Below, piece after piece: positions 12,734 through 25,800 of a stretch of 64,000 nucleotides of DNA (within the stretch, counting starts at the first letter, position 1; each line of letters starts with the position of its first letter). This stretch comes from Anaeramoeba flamelloides. Its lineage: Eukaryota > Metamonada > Anaeramoebidae. A program made the position numbers and the translations under genes. The notes beneath the pieces are model-generated. The model was not told the origin of the DNA. It searched no databases and was given only the letters and a program-made list of their open reading frames with translations. The stretch spans positions 1,240,001 through 1,304,000 of the forward strand of contig JANTQA010000048.1 of the NCBI GenBank assembly GCA_027625915.1. The letters are read 5' to 3'.

Positions 12734-12734
12734 G

Positions 12735-13354
12735 ACATTATAACCTTCATTTATGTTTTATTGAAATATTTTTTTCTTATTTTTTTAAATTTTTTTACAA
12801 ACTTTTTAAAAACCTTTTAGATGATTATCTTACAAACTCTCACATAATTTCTCAAAAACAAATATTAAATTATCTACACCACAATTTTAAATCAACAAAC
12901 ATCAAATAATCAACTAATATTGTCTCCAATAATATTAAATCATAATAAACAATACATAGATCAATCCAATCCCTTAAACTCAAAAATCTCAAACAAAATT
13001 AAAACTCACAACATGAAAACAAATAATAACCTTAACAAAAACACAGACAACACTTTGTTCATATTATTTCATTTTTTCATTCAATAAACAAAGCCATCTG
13101 AAAAATCATTTTTAACTTAATTTTTTTTTCTGATACTTTTTGTTTTTAAATTTTTACTTTTTTTAATCTTTTTTCCTCTTCGATAAATCTCAAAAAAACA
13201 ACTATAACTTAATTAAAACCAAAATATTTTTTTCCAACAACCCTAGAATAATCAAAAAAAAATAAAAAACCCATTTGGAACAACAACAAAAACAAAAAAC
13301 AAAAAACAAAAAAAAAAAAAAAAAAATAATTGCTTTTGAATAATAAAACACGAA
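12735..13354. other. spacer upstream of XPO7
   Basis: About 620 bp of A/T-rich sequence with a long A-rich stretch just before the XPO7 start codon. It should contain the promoter and 5' leader of XPO7 and, in the other direction, the internal-promoter tRNA gene's upstream flank. No specific element is recognisable. Confidence 0.45.
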
Positions 13355-15916
13355 ATGGAAACAATTGAGAATATTGATGAACTAAGCTATAATTTTTTCC
13401 AAACAACAAACCAAGAGGAAAGGATCAAGCTTGATGAGTTTGTCTTGGAATTATCTTCTTCGATTGAGAATTTTGAACAAAGTTTTTTAGAATTGATCGG
13501 GACCGAATCGCCATACACGCAATTGTTCACGCTGATCATTTTAAATAACATTGTTCTTAATGATTGGAACAAGTTTTCAAAAAACGAACAAACGACATTT
13601 ACAAACAACTTGTTTGAATTTATTTTCACAAAGGGAGCAAGCTTGCCACATTTGGTGCTTCAAAAGACATTAATTTTATTTATCAAAATTATCAAAATTG
13701 ATTGGAACGACAAAGAGGGCCTTAACGAAAATACAATTTTGGAATTAATCTATGAGAAATTTTTTATGAGCAAAGACAACAAGCAAATAATTTTGGGCAT
13801 CAAAATATTTATTAATTTGATTCACGAATTTAATTTTGTTATTAGGCCACGAGAAACGTTAAATGAACACCGAACAAAGTTAATTCAATTTCGGGATTCA
13901 ACTTTGTTAAACATTTATAAATTTATTATGCCATTACTCCTCATCTTGTTAAAAATTCAAAACGACAACGACAACAATAGCAACAACAACAACAACAACG
14001 ACAATTATGATGAAAATTTTTTTTTAAATCTAGAGACCAATCGGTTTTTTGATTCAAAAGAAAAGTATGAACAGTTTTATGATCAAATTCTGACTTTCCA
14101 GTTCGAAATTCAAGAATATTTTTTAGAGGATAGCTTAACATTGTTATTGAAAATATTATCATTTGATTTTTCAGGGTTTGGTAACCTTGATTTAATTAAT
14201 GGATCCACAGAACGATCAAGATTAAATTTAAGTTCAAGTTGGATCAAATCATTTAGGCCAATTGAATTATTGGAATTATTATTTGAATATTACTCACTGT
14301 TTTTAGAGAATGAAAAAAGATTGTGTATAATTCTGAATTGTTTATCCATTTTGGCTTCGATCAAAACAAATTTTTTCTCTCTCACTAAGAAATTTAAAAC
14401 CAATACCAACAACATCAACAACATCAACAACAGCAACAACATCAACAACATCAACAAGAATTATGATGAAAAATCAGAATTCCTTTCGATGTTTTTGGTT
14501 GGCTTAACAAAAATATCTTCCAAATCATCATCGTTTTTAACTGAGCAAGTATTTCACCAATTTTGTTTTGTCAACTTCAAAATATCTTACTCCTTCACAT
14601 TATTACAACTTTCAGAAACAAAAGAAATATTATTAGAATGGATTGAGCAATTATATATCCTCACAATCATTAATTTGGGCAACGAGGAATTAACCAATTC
14701 CATTTATTATTTAATCACTATTTGGGTACGCATAATCCGGCAGCTATCTTTGTCCCAGAAAAGTATATTAAATAAAGATTCTAATAATGTCACAATCGAA
14801 CAAACACTGTCGAAGCATATTAACGAAATAACTTGCAACTTTATTCAAAATAAAATTCGAAACGGCTTTGATGAAGACATCCAGGTATTATCAACATTTG
14901 AAAAGAATTCCATTTTCTTAAAAGAAATGGAATCTTTTAAAGTGCTTGGCAGAGTAAACTATTTATTGACGTATTACCATTTGGCACCAATTTTTGATCG
15001 CATTTTTTTAAATTTAAAAGAAAATCCCACTGATCAGAAATTACAGCAATCATTAGGCCTGATTATAATAATGTTCGGTGAATTGTTATCAGAAACAATA
15101 ATTGACGATGACGAGGAGAACGACGACGAAGATGAACAAGATAATTTTGGGATGAACAATAATAATAGAAATAATTCTCCAAATAGCATTAGTCAATTGC
15201 TGAATTATAATTATGAAAATGAAGAAAAATTTTTTAGTCAAAACAATATCCAATTCCAAAAAAAAATCCAAAACATTTCCTTCCCATCGAAAATGAACAA
15301 AGAACAAATTATCTTGGATGTCAATGTTTGTACAATTGATGCAGAGTGGACTGCCAAAATCTTTGAATTAATTACTTGGTGTTTCCACATGACCGAAGAG
15401 AGTAATGGCAATTGGAAAATACCATTTTTAGAAATGTGCTTTTTAAGATTTTTTAAAAACCTGATTGAAAATTATTTTTCACCAAAAAAAAAAAGCTTTT
15501 TAATCTTTTATTGCTCATTGCATGCGCTATTCCCCGATTTGCCTAATCAAAATTCTGTAATATTATTTTTATTTCGAAAATTACAAAAAAATTTTCAAGA
15601 TTATGGTGATAATCATTTGATCATTTCAAGCACAATCAAGATTTTTTTAAATTTTATCAAATTTGAAAAAGCTGGGTTGAGATTACTTCGAACAGAAGAA
15701 TTAAACGATTTTTTACTCACACACGGAAAGCAAAATTTTCCCATGATCGATCTCTATAGGGATAACACTAGAATTAGATATAAATATTATTCCATTTATT
15801 CGAGAATATTGTTTTTGGAACAAAATAATCAATTATTTAATGAAAAATTCGAATATTTTATACAAAATTTTGATAAAAACATTACATTTATATATGACAA
15901 TTCCAACATCTCGAAA

Positions 15917-15963
<47 letters not shown>

Positions 15964-17110
15964 AGATGATGAGATTAATGTCGGAAAAATTTTATCATTG
16001 TTTAAAGATCTTCGGGGATTAATTCAGTATTTCCAACCAACAAAGAAATTGAATATTTTCTTTGATTGGCTATATCCAAAAAAAATTGAAAATTTTAATC
16101 AATTGTTATCAAAATATAATTATGATTTAAATATCCAAATACATTGGCTAAAATTTTGGAGTGACTTTGTTTCGTTAACATTATATTCGTCACAGGGCGG
16201 TCTAAAAACGAGATTAATTTCTCCAGATTATACCAAGTTTTTAAATTCTTCAAAGCCAAACGGCATTATTATCTTCCAAATGGCGTGCAATTCCATAAAT
16301 AATTATATCTCGGCATTCAACTCACAACTAAACGCATTTAATGATAGCGATCAGGACAATCTTAAAATTAAAGCAATAGTCCTATGCCAAAAGATATTAT
16401 CATGCTTAATATCAAACACGATAATACCGATTGGGGTCTTTATCGCATACGAAGACCAATGCTTTACCCAAGCGATCGAAAATACATTCCAGATCTCACA
16501 AATTTTCACAATTAAACAAATATTAATATACCCAAAGCTCATGCGTTCCTATTTTTGGCTCAATGTGCAATTGGCTCGAAATTATATCATTTTTTTAATC
16601 AATTTGCCGCAAGACATATTTTCCAATTTATTGGATTTATTAACAGAGGGGCTACTTCACAACGATTCACATATTCAAAGCTATTCTTGCATCGTTATCG
16701 ATAAATTGGTTTCCTTTTATTATAATTACCAAAATAACCAATATTTAAAAAACGAAAATAAAATTAAACTTGTACAAAATTTGCAAAATCATTTTATTAA
16801 ACTAGAAGAAAAATTAGAAAGATTTTTACAAATTTTCCTAGATTTGGTTTTATACAAACCAAAACTAAATACTTGGGCCATATCTAGACCAATGCTCCCT
16901 TTGCTGTTCCTCTTCAATGATTATTTTTCTCAATTGTCACAGAATTTAATTAATTCTTTAAACGTTTCTCTAAAAGACGACGTTTCTCGTTTATTTTTTA
17001 ATCTAACAAAAAATATTAAGGAAAATTTAGATCCAGATAATGTAGTAAATTTCGGTCAAAGCCTAAACCAATTTCGAAAAACAATTAGAGGAAATGGTTA
17101 TTTATTTTAG
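13355..17110 (+). CDS. XPO7: exportin-7 (RanBP16-type nuclear transport receptor)
   Basis: A single 1,251-residue reading frame, somewhat longer than human XPO7 (about 1,090) because of asparagine insertions near residues 205-215, 345-365 and 850-865. The N-terminal HEAT-like repeats (residues ~20-130) match the importin-beta/exportin N region. The strongest matches are in the C-terminal half: DLRGLIQYFQPTKKLNIFFDWLYP, against the family's DLRGIAFAF...LFEWIYP; then SSKPNGIIIF, against SSPNGILLF; and WAISRPMLPLLFLFNDYFS, against WSMSRPLLGLILLNEKYFS. It ends FGQSLNQFRKTIRGN, like the family's FTQNLSAFRREV. XPO7 carries cargo through the nuclear pore with RanGTP. The ATG is the first in frame after an A-rich leader, and the stop is TAG. 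No intron is needed. One Asn tract is a pure AAT run (15918-15960), likely length-variable. Confidence 0.9.
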
Positions 17111-19833
17111 TTGATTTTTCTTTTTCATTCATATTATTATTACTACAATTATTCTTAGAATTTCATTTATATTTTTAGTTTTATTATACCAAATAATAAA
17201 ATATTATTTTCGGATTTATTTACCAAAATTTTTATTTTTCTTTTAATTTTAATTTTTATTTTAATTTTAATTGTAATTTTAATTTTTATTATTTAAACAC
17301 TAAAAACCTCCATCATACCATTTCAAAGAATGAACAATCCAACTAACTTCCAAAGAAAAAAAAACACAAGAAAGGCATATTGATTAAGGGATTATATTCT
17401 AACGCTTAGGAGTCTCGAAACAAAAGTATAATGTTATTAAATGTAGATCACAGTAGTTTACCATGGTTTAAATGTTGCTAATAAATTCAATTTTTTAAAA
17501 AAATTAAATAATTTACAAATAGATTATTCTTTTGACAAATTATTTTTGCATATTGGAAATAAAATTAATTTCATAATAAATGAGCCATGTTACATTTGAA
17601 TCTTGAATTGTATTTATATTGTTTTGAAGTTTTTGCCCTGACAAGGAAAAGTTTGCAAATAAATCATTTTTTCTGGTTTTTATTTTTTCCACAATATTTT
17701 GTTAAAATGGAAAATGAAAATGAAAATTTGGAAAGAAGTAACAGATGAATTAATGAAAAAATTGGTTATAAATATGCAAAAGAGATTAGATTTAGTTATT
17801 CAAATGGAAGAGGAATCGAGAAATAGGTTTTACAAATTTTTTAAAATTTCTATTTTTTATGTAATGCTTCTTTTAAAATAAATGTCCCAATTTTTTTTAA
17901 TTGTTTTTTTTACTTTTTTTTATTTTATTTTTAGATGAAAAATAAATATCTCTTGAGTATAGAACTGAATTTTAAAATTAAAATTTTTATATTATAATAG
18001 ATAACTTCAATTATTAAAAATATTTTTCTTTAAAATTTGATTTTTAATGCACCAATGATTTTGAAATAGTTTTTATATTGATCCTACTTGTGAATTTTTA
18101 TAAAATGGAACCAAAACTAATCGATCTCTGGGATTTTGTGTTGATTTTTTACGTCGATAATTATTTTGTGAAAATTTGAAAAACTAGTTACTTGTGGATT
18201 TTCTGATGTTAAGTTATAAAATATGGACTACTATTGTTTTGTCTTTCTGATTTTGATTTGCTCAATGAATTAAAAAAAAAATTCCAAATAAAAAATTATT
18301 TCTTTTCAATAATATCTAATTATATATATTGCTAAATTTAAAAAAATGTAAAAAACTTTTTATTTCAATTTCCAATTTTTGAAAAAGATATTCTACTTTG
18401 CTTTGAACAAAGAATTTATTGGTTTAAAAGCAAAAAAAAGTTTGGAAAATCGGTTGATCTTTGAAAATTTCTTTGTAAAGGTATGTTTAGGAAATTGAGT
18501 TTTCAAATTTTAGTAAAATGGAGATTGATATAAAAAGTTTTTTGCATTTTTTTGAATTTATCTGTTTGTTAGTCTTCGGAATTTCTTTTCCTCAATATAT
18601 GCACCTTTAATTGAAATTATATAATTTTGTTAGTTGATAATTAAATTTGAGATTTTGAAGAAAAAAAAATAAAAAGAAAAAAAAAATAGTTGGTTACTAT
18701 TGTTGCTTTATTATTAAACAGGAAACAATTAAAATTATTTGGAATAAGTTAATGATTGGAAATGTTAATGCATAAATTATTTTCATTATAATTATTGAAT
18801 GTTTTCTTTTTCAGCCTTCTAAAACAATTGTTGAAACCCAATTAATCCATTTATTTGATTCCTTGTGATATTTCAAAACAAAAAAAAAAAAAATTCTTAT
18901 TAAAATAATTTATATATAGAGTTTTTTTTATCTATTATCTTTATAAGATGTTATATGAAAAATTAAATCCAATGTAAGTAATAGAAAAAAATACTAAAAA
19001 TATTTATATCAAAGAAAAGTAATAATTTTTAGATTATTTTGTGTTTTTGATTAAAATTAAGGTAAATAAAATTGTTGTAATTGATCTATAATTTTTTTTA
19101 AATTATCACAAACTTATTGATAATTTAAAAACATATTTTTACCCTATATGATAGGAAATTTCAGTTTTATTTTCAATTATATCGCTACTCTTATCCTAAA
19201 CTCTAGAATGTTTGAAAAATAATAACGAAAGTCACAGTCATAGTGTATTTTGATTTTATAATTTTTTTAATTTATTAATAAATTTTGGAAAGTCTCAAAT
19301 AATTAAATAAATAATCTAAAAATTATCAAAAAAAACCTAAATTTTAAACAGGAACAAATTTTCATCAATCAAATACCTTTTAGTCATCAAATGTACTGTT
19401 GGTAAAATTATCTGAATATAAATAAATAAACAAAAGATTATTACTAAAAATTAAATTAAAAAATACCTTTTCTATATTTGATTCTTCGATTAAAACCTGA
19501 AAAATGTTGAAAATTTATGATAAACCTTGTGAGTTTTCTCAGTTTTTTTTCATTCTAATTCAAGATAATTTGGCTGATCTCAAACTCTATAATAAAAAAT
19601 AATAAAATCAAAAATGTAGTAATTATTGTTTAGAGATAATTTCTTCCTCCAAATCCATCAAAAGTCTCAATTCAAAGAATAAATTTCCAAGAACAATCTG
19701 TTTTCTATCACGAAGTTTAAAACAAGAAGAAGTGATGAAAAAAGCCGGAGGAAAAACTCGTAGATTTTTTGAATAAAACAAAACATTTTTCCAAGTTTTG
19801 ATTCAATCTGATTTCAATAATCAATTTCTTTAA
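17111..19833. other. intergenic, no gene seen
   Basis: About 2.7 kb. It contains one family B TIR element (18328-18563) and otherwise low-complexity A/T sequence. A short frame at 17699-17881 has no domain. The final ~150 bp before 19834 are less extreme in composition and are the likely promoter of the HEAT-MYND gene. Confidence 0.5.
18328..18563. repeat. family B TIR element (~235 bp)
   Basis: The left arm AAATTTAAAAAAATGTAAAA-AACTTTTTATTTCAATTTCC is matched by the right arm, the reverse complement of CAGATAAATTCAAAAAAATG-CAAAAAACTTTTTATATCAA. The arms are about 45 bp. No coding capacity. Same family as the pair at 3078-3533. Confidence 0.6.
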
Positions 19834-22800
19834 ATGAACAGTAAGTGATTTTTTTTTTTTTTTTAAGAGACAACAATAAAAATTACCAACTCTCTCTTTG
19901 TGTCTTGTCGAACAAACGAACAACCAACAAATTTTTGTTGCAAAAGAAAAAAATAAAAGAAGAAGAAGAAACAAAGCATCAAAAAAGCGTAACAACCGCA
20001 AGAAGGATCATTGGCAGGATCCATTAATTCGAAATGCCAAGTACACCCCAGAGCCGCCCGTTTCGTATTTATTAACGATGGGTGATCTTGAAGGCTCTCG
20101 TGGCCTGACGTGTGCGTATGATTCCTTTTCTTTTGACATAACACACATCCCTTCGTTGGTTTTATTAATCAGGGATTTTTCTCTGTACTACAAATACGAT
20201 CCCAGCCAGACCTATTATTACGCGCCTTATCATGCAATACGTGTTTTGATTGTTCTAGTCGAACAGATCACTAAAATGGACGAGAATAGTCCAAATGGTA
20301 ACATATTCCCAAAGAATAACCGTAAGTGTATCACACTTTTAGAGCCCATCGTCCCTTTGTTGGGTTTGTTCAATCTGAATTCACTTGAAAAAATTTCTCG
20401 TGAAATTGTTCGGTTGTTTACTAGAGCTGGTGTTTCTTGTGTTACATATTTGTTTGATTTTTTAAAGGTACCTAATTATGCTTTTATTTTTTTATGTACA
20501 TTTTTGTTCTTTCTTGTTCGAAAAAAAAAAAAAAGCTTTTGCCCAACAAAACCCCAAACAAAACAAAACAGATCTCTTTTTTTAAACATTATTTTTGGAT
20601 TATTGCTTGAATAGTTCAACCACAAATTTCCATCTAAAGTATTTTATAAATGACTCAATGACAAAGCAAAAATTAACACTTCGAAAACCCTTTTTTTACA
20701 AGATTTGTTCATTGACTAAATTTGTATTTTGACAAATACCAAGAAATCTGCAATTGAAATACAATTGCTCTTCGATTAGGATTAAACCAAGGAATTTTAT
20801 TAGTGAAATCAAAAAAAAGCTGCTGTTATGTTTTCTCTTATTTGGTAGTTCAATTATTCAACCAAACCGAAATTTCTTACTTTTAATTTTCTTTTATTTT
20901 TTTAATAGCCCCGATCAACAAACAAAAAAATATCAAGTGAACATTAAATTCTGAAATACCTTTATTTCATTTTAAATTTTCTTACAGTCAGTTCCACTTT
21001 TAAGACACAAACTTTCAACTTAAATAAATTGGAAAAAAAAAAATTACGAAAAAATGTGCTTTAATTTGAGATTTTTTTTTGTGCCTTAATTTTCGTTGAA
21101 AGTTTGTGTCTTAAAAGTGGAACCGACTGTATTATTGAAACCCGTAAATTTAGCTATTTTTTTTAAAAAAAAATAATGAATTTATATTATTAATGATAAA
21201 TTGATTGCAACAAATATCACATAAATCATACACGTTAAAATTATTTGAATTTTCTTTGACTTGTTTTTTGTTTCTATTATTTGAATTGTTTTAAACAAAA
21301 ACATAATACCCAACAATCAATTTTTTGATCTGGAATTGAGAAATTGATAAATACAGTTGAAAACAAAGTGTTTTTTTCTAAGGTATTTCTAAAAAAGTTG
21401 GGGCATTTTTTTTTTTACCTTTCATATAAGGTATTTCCAAAAAAGTGAGGCATTTTTTTTACATTTCATAAAAAATCATCTTTGTAGTGCATGTATTCAT
21501 TAATTGCCAATTCCAAATCTAGTTTAATATTAATACCGATTGAATCAATGATTAAGGTGTTTATTTCGAAATATTTTCGTTAAAATATTTCCAAAAAATG
21601 AAAAAAAAAAATAATAGCACTTTTTTTCGTGAAAACAATTTAAGACCAATTTCAATGTCAAAATGGAAAAATGGAAAGGGCACTTATATTTTTTTAAACA
21701 ATCAAATACAGTTATATGTTTTTAATTCTATTTGAAAATTTGTAAAGATTAAAAAAGTTATGAAAACGATTATTTTAATCAAAAAGAAAATAATAAACAC
21801 CACTTTTCATGCCTAAAAAATATCAGATAAAATCAAGTTAACTAAATTTTATTATCTTTTATTTATTTAATAATACAATACAAGTAAAAAAAATTGAATT
21901 ATTGTCAAGAATCAATAAATGATAGTTAAAGATTTTGTATATAAAAATACTTTTTTTGAAGATTGGGTTTCATAAAAATATTTAAAAATAAATTTGCCCC
22001 ACTTTCTTGGAAATAGCTTAGAATTATCATTTCGGGCTGTTCTATTCGTAAATTGACAATACCAAATCAAGAGGATATGTTTATATCACTTGGATCAGTC
22101 ACAAGTTGTGTATATTTAAAAATATGAAAAAAAAATATTTTCGTCAAAAAATGAAAAAAAATCTAGCACTATTCTTTGCAGAAAACAAGGAACAATAAAA
22201 TTCAACAAAAAATTAATAATATGGATAAGGATACAAAAATATTTTTAAACAATAAAATACAGTTAAAAGTTGTTCATTCTATTAGAAATTTTGTCGAGAT
22301 TAAACCTCTTCGGAAAACTATTTTTTAGATAAAAACAGAAAAAAATAATCGAAAATTTTTATCCCAAAAAAATATTCATATAAAATCCGAGATCAGAAAC
22401 TTTAATATTTTTTATAAAAGTAAAGCCATAGCTAACAAAAAAATTGGATTATTATGAACGAATCAATAAATGATGAAAGAAAAATTTTGAATATTTAAAT
22501 AGTTATAGTGAAGAATTGACTTTAATAAGTATATTTTAAAATAAATTTTCCCTGCTACTTTTTTGGAAATAGCTTACTGTCAAAGTTATAATGAGGATAA
22601 AAGCCACCAAATAAAGTTTAATGGTTCTGGCAAACATGAAGTTCTATCTTTCGAGATTATCTCTTTTCCATTCAATAATAATAATAATAAACAAATTGTT
22701 TGTTAAAAAATGAACAAATGAGAAAAAAATAAAGATATATACCGACGATTAAATCAAAAGTTTTATTGAATTTTGTTTTGATTTGGTTGTCAAATTTATC

Positions 22801-25800
22801 TATCCTTTCCATCAAGTCAAACAACAACCCAGGGTAAATTAACATTTTTCACTTTGTTGTAGAATTATATATTGCTTTGAAACAAAAAAAATACTTTGAT
22901 AACTATCAACCTCTTCACGTATTCTTTAAAGAATGTGCCATTGGTTAAACCATTTACTTAACTCTATTCGATCTTAAAAGGGAATGTTTCAATTATTAAA
23001 GGTTTTGATGATATCTATGCTTAAGTCACGATAAAGTTACAAAAATTGTGATTATCTTTAAAAAATCGCGATATTTTCGAAAATTGCAATAATTATTTAA
23101 AAATCGTGAGATAGATGCAGAAAATTGCGATAATATAACAAATCACGATATAATATAAAATTGCGATAATTATTCAAAAATCGTGATAAATGCCAAAATA
23201 TCGCGACTAAAAATTAATCACAATATAATAGTTGATGGGTTTTTGGGTTAATCCTGCAATATTTTTACAAAGAATTTTTTTTTGATCAAAAAACAGTTTA
23301 TGTGGATTAAAAGTTATTCTTTGAAAAAACAACAAAAAAGATGGCTGATGATAATTTTTGTAGATTTTTGTAGATTCTCGACATTTGTAGATTTTTTCCG
23401 GGCGGTAATTGTACTAGGGAAACACCTGGCCTAGTTTCGATTCCCACCAACTATATTTATTTTTTGAGAAAATTAATGGAAAATTCAAAATAATATACAT
23501 TTGCTTCACAAATATCAGCCATTTTAAACCAAGACTAAAAATAAGTCATAATAAATGAAGTGTCTCACTTCGCTCAAACAATATTTATCATTTCCAAGCA
23601 GATTGTGAAAAAAAAATTGTCTACAAATGTCGAGAATCTACAAATATCTACATTTTTCCAATTTTCCCAAAAAGATACTTGATTCAATCAACGATCAGAT
23701 CAAAGAGTTTTATTATATTTTCTTTTGATTTGGTTGACAAACCTATCGATCCTTTTAGATAAACAAACAAATATAACTAAAGATAAATAAATATGTTCTC
23801 AGTCAATCCCGTGGTGTTGTAAATTATGTTGAATAAAAGTGCTTCTAAAACAACCAACCCTTTGTCCCTGTTCTTTAAAGAATGTGTTCTTGGGTTAAAA
23901 GATTTTCGATATTCTATACAAACTTAAAGGAATTGGATAACTTTTCAAAAGCTTTCACAACAACCATAGTCACATAATCACCAATTATTAAGATTTTTTG
24001 AACAATTGTTTTCTTCTTCTTAATCTTCTTCTATCTTGATCTTTGTATTGAACAGAAAACACAACTAGAGCTTAGAGGCTTTTGTTTGATCGATCGCCAA
24101 TAAGAAGGAAAATTACTCTTTATTCTTTTTAATTATTTAACTTGTGAAGGTAATAATTCCATTTTAAAAAAACACATCTATTTTATATTCAAGTGTATTG
24201 TTGAAATAGATAATTATGAGAATGATCATAAAATTTGTTTGAGTTTTTATATTTCAATAAAAAAAAAAAATGAAAAAAAAAATTTTTTTTCCACTACAAA
24301 CAGTCTCATTCCGTTTATAAAGCTATATTTCTTTCAAAACTTTCAAACACTTGAAGTGACAATTCACAAAACTTGCAAACACTTTCAAACATTTTTAAAG
24401 GGGAAAAGTGTAAAAGTCTCAAAGCTTTGTAAAAGTCAAGAGATTTTTTTAAGGTAATTTCAAAAAAATAATTTTTCATTTTTTCGCTATTTTTGTGTTT
24501 TCTCATGATCAATTTTACGATTTTTCACGATCAAGTCAGACTAATCACGATTTTTTTTAATATTATCGCGAATTAATTGATAGTATCATTATAATATATG
24601 TTATCATCAAAAGCTCTATTAAATCTTTCTCAATTGCATAACACCACAATCACAAATTAAGAATTATTGCTTGCAAAAGTTGTTTTCTTCTTATTATTTT
24701 CTTCCTTTCTTAACTTTACATTTTAGAAAAATTTCAACTCTATCCCTAATAAAAAAACTTTTTTTAAAACATCTATATAACATTTTTAAAACAAAATTTC
24801 CCTTTTAAATGTTGATTTTTTCAATATTTTTTTTAAAAATATTCTTCTAACATGCTTATAACATGCTACAAATTTTATAACATATTTTATAACAAACATT
24901 TATGTTATAAAAGTTGTTATTATAAAATTTTATAACATTTTAAACGTTTATAACACCTTTACAACATGCTTATCACATGTTATCAAAAACTTTTTTTATT
25001 AGGATAAAAGCTGAAATCAGTTTTTGTTAATGGATCACTTTGTTAGAATGTGAATTTTACTTTCTTCTTGAGAAATTCCACTTGTGAGGGTAAAATACCC
25101 TTTTGTAAAAAAACACTTCTATAATAGATTTAAAAACATGCTTTTTCTCAATTGGTTTTTAATTGTTTGTTTGTATCTAAATTTTGAATTTTTAATTATT
25201 TTGTTAAAAAATTAAATTTCTTTGCCTCTATTTTATTCTTATTGAATTCTATAAATAAAGATAAAATTTATAGTTTTAAATCTTTTATTCTGATTTTATT
25301 TTCAAAGAGAATACTTTTTTAATTAAGAATCTGAAACAAAAAGATATGAAAATTGAATTAGTATTTTTCAACAATCCCTATTATTAGACGTGTCTGATAT
25401 CCGTGTAAAAACAGTACCTTTCCGTGAAACCCCCGGCTTCTACTTAAAAAACACTTATTGTGAAAAAGTATTTATTAAAGAAAAAATGAGTTTTATACGG
25501 AGATAAAAAAGCATTTTGCTAATAAGTTGCAATATCCACAAATTTGTAAACATAACAAAATCAATTTGAAAATATTAATAACTAATTATTAATTTATTTA
25601 TATTATTATGTACATATATATATATATATTCTACCAAATTTTCAGAGGAAAAAAAAAAACAGTGAAACTGCAAATTTATTGGTTATTGAAACAATTGGTA
25701 ACATTGGAAGTAAATATATTGAGAGGGAAAAAGTTAGAAAGGATATAATTAATATTCTAGGGAAATTAATCGATCAGCCAAGAAAAGAAGGCGCGAAATT

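Larger units (their letters stand above)
22741..23945. repeat. direct repeats (~245 bp) bracketing other repeats
   Basis: 22741-22985 and 23688-23945 are diverged copies in the same orientation. Both contain GATTTGGTTG-CAAA, ATCCTTT and a TTCTTTAAAGAATGTG stretch. Between them lie the 20 bp periodic block and the B-box TIR element. This looks like a segmental duplication followed by insertion. Confidence 0.5.
20468..25645. other. giant intron of the HEAT-MYND gene
   Basis: A 5.18 kb intron between codons of one HEAT domain. It is composed largely of repeats: a mariner-like MITE, two ~0.6 kb TIR elements in a row, an imperfect direct repeat of ~240 bp, an 11-unit ~20 bp periodic motif, a TIR element with a Pol III B-box-like sequence, and a TIR element rich in TTATAACATG. 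No further coding exon was found, and the flanking exons need none. Confidence 0.6.
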
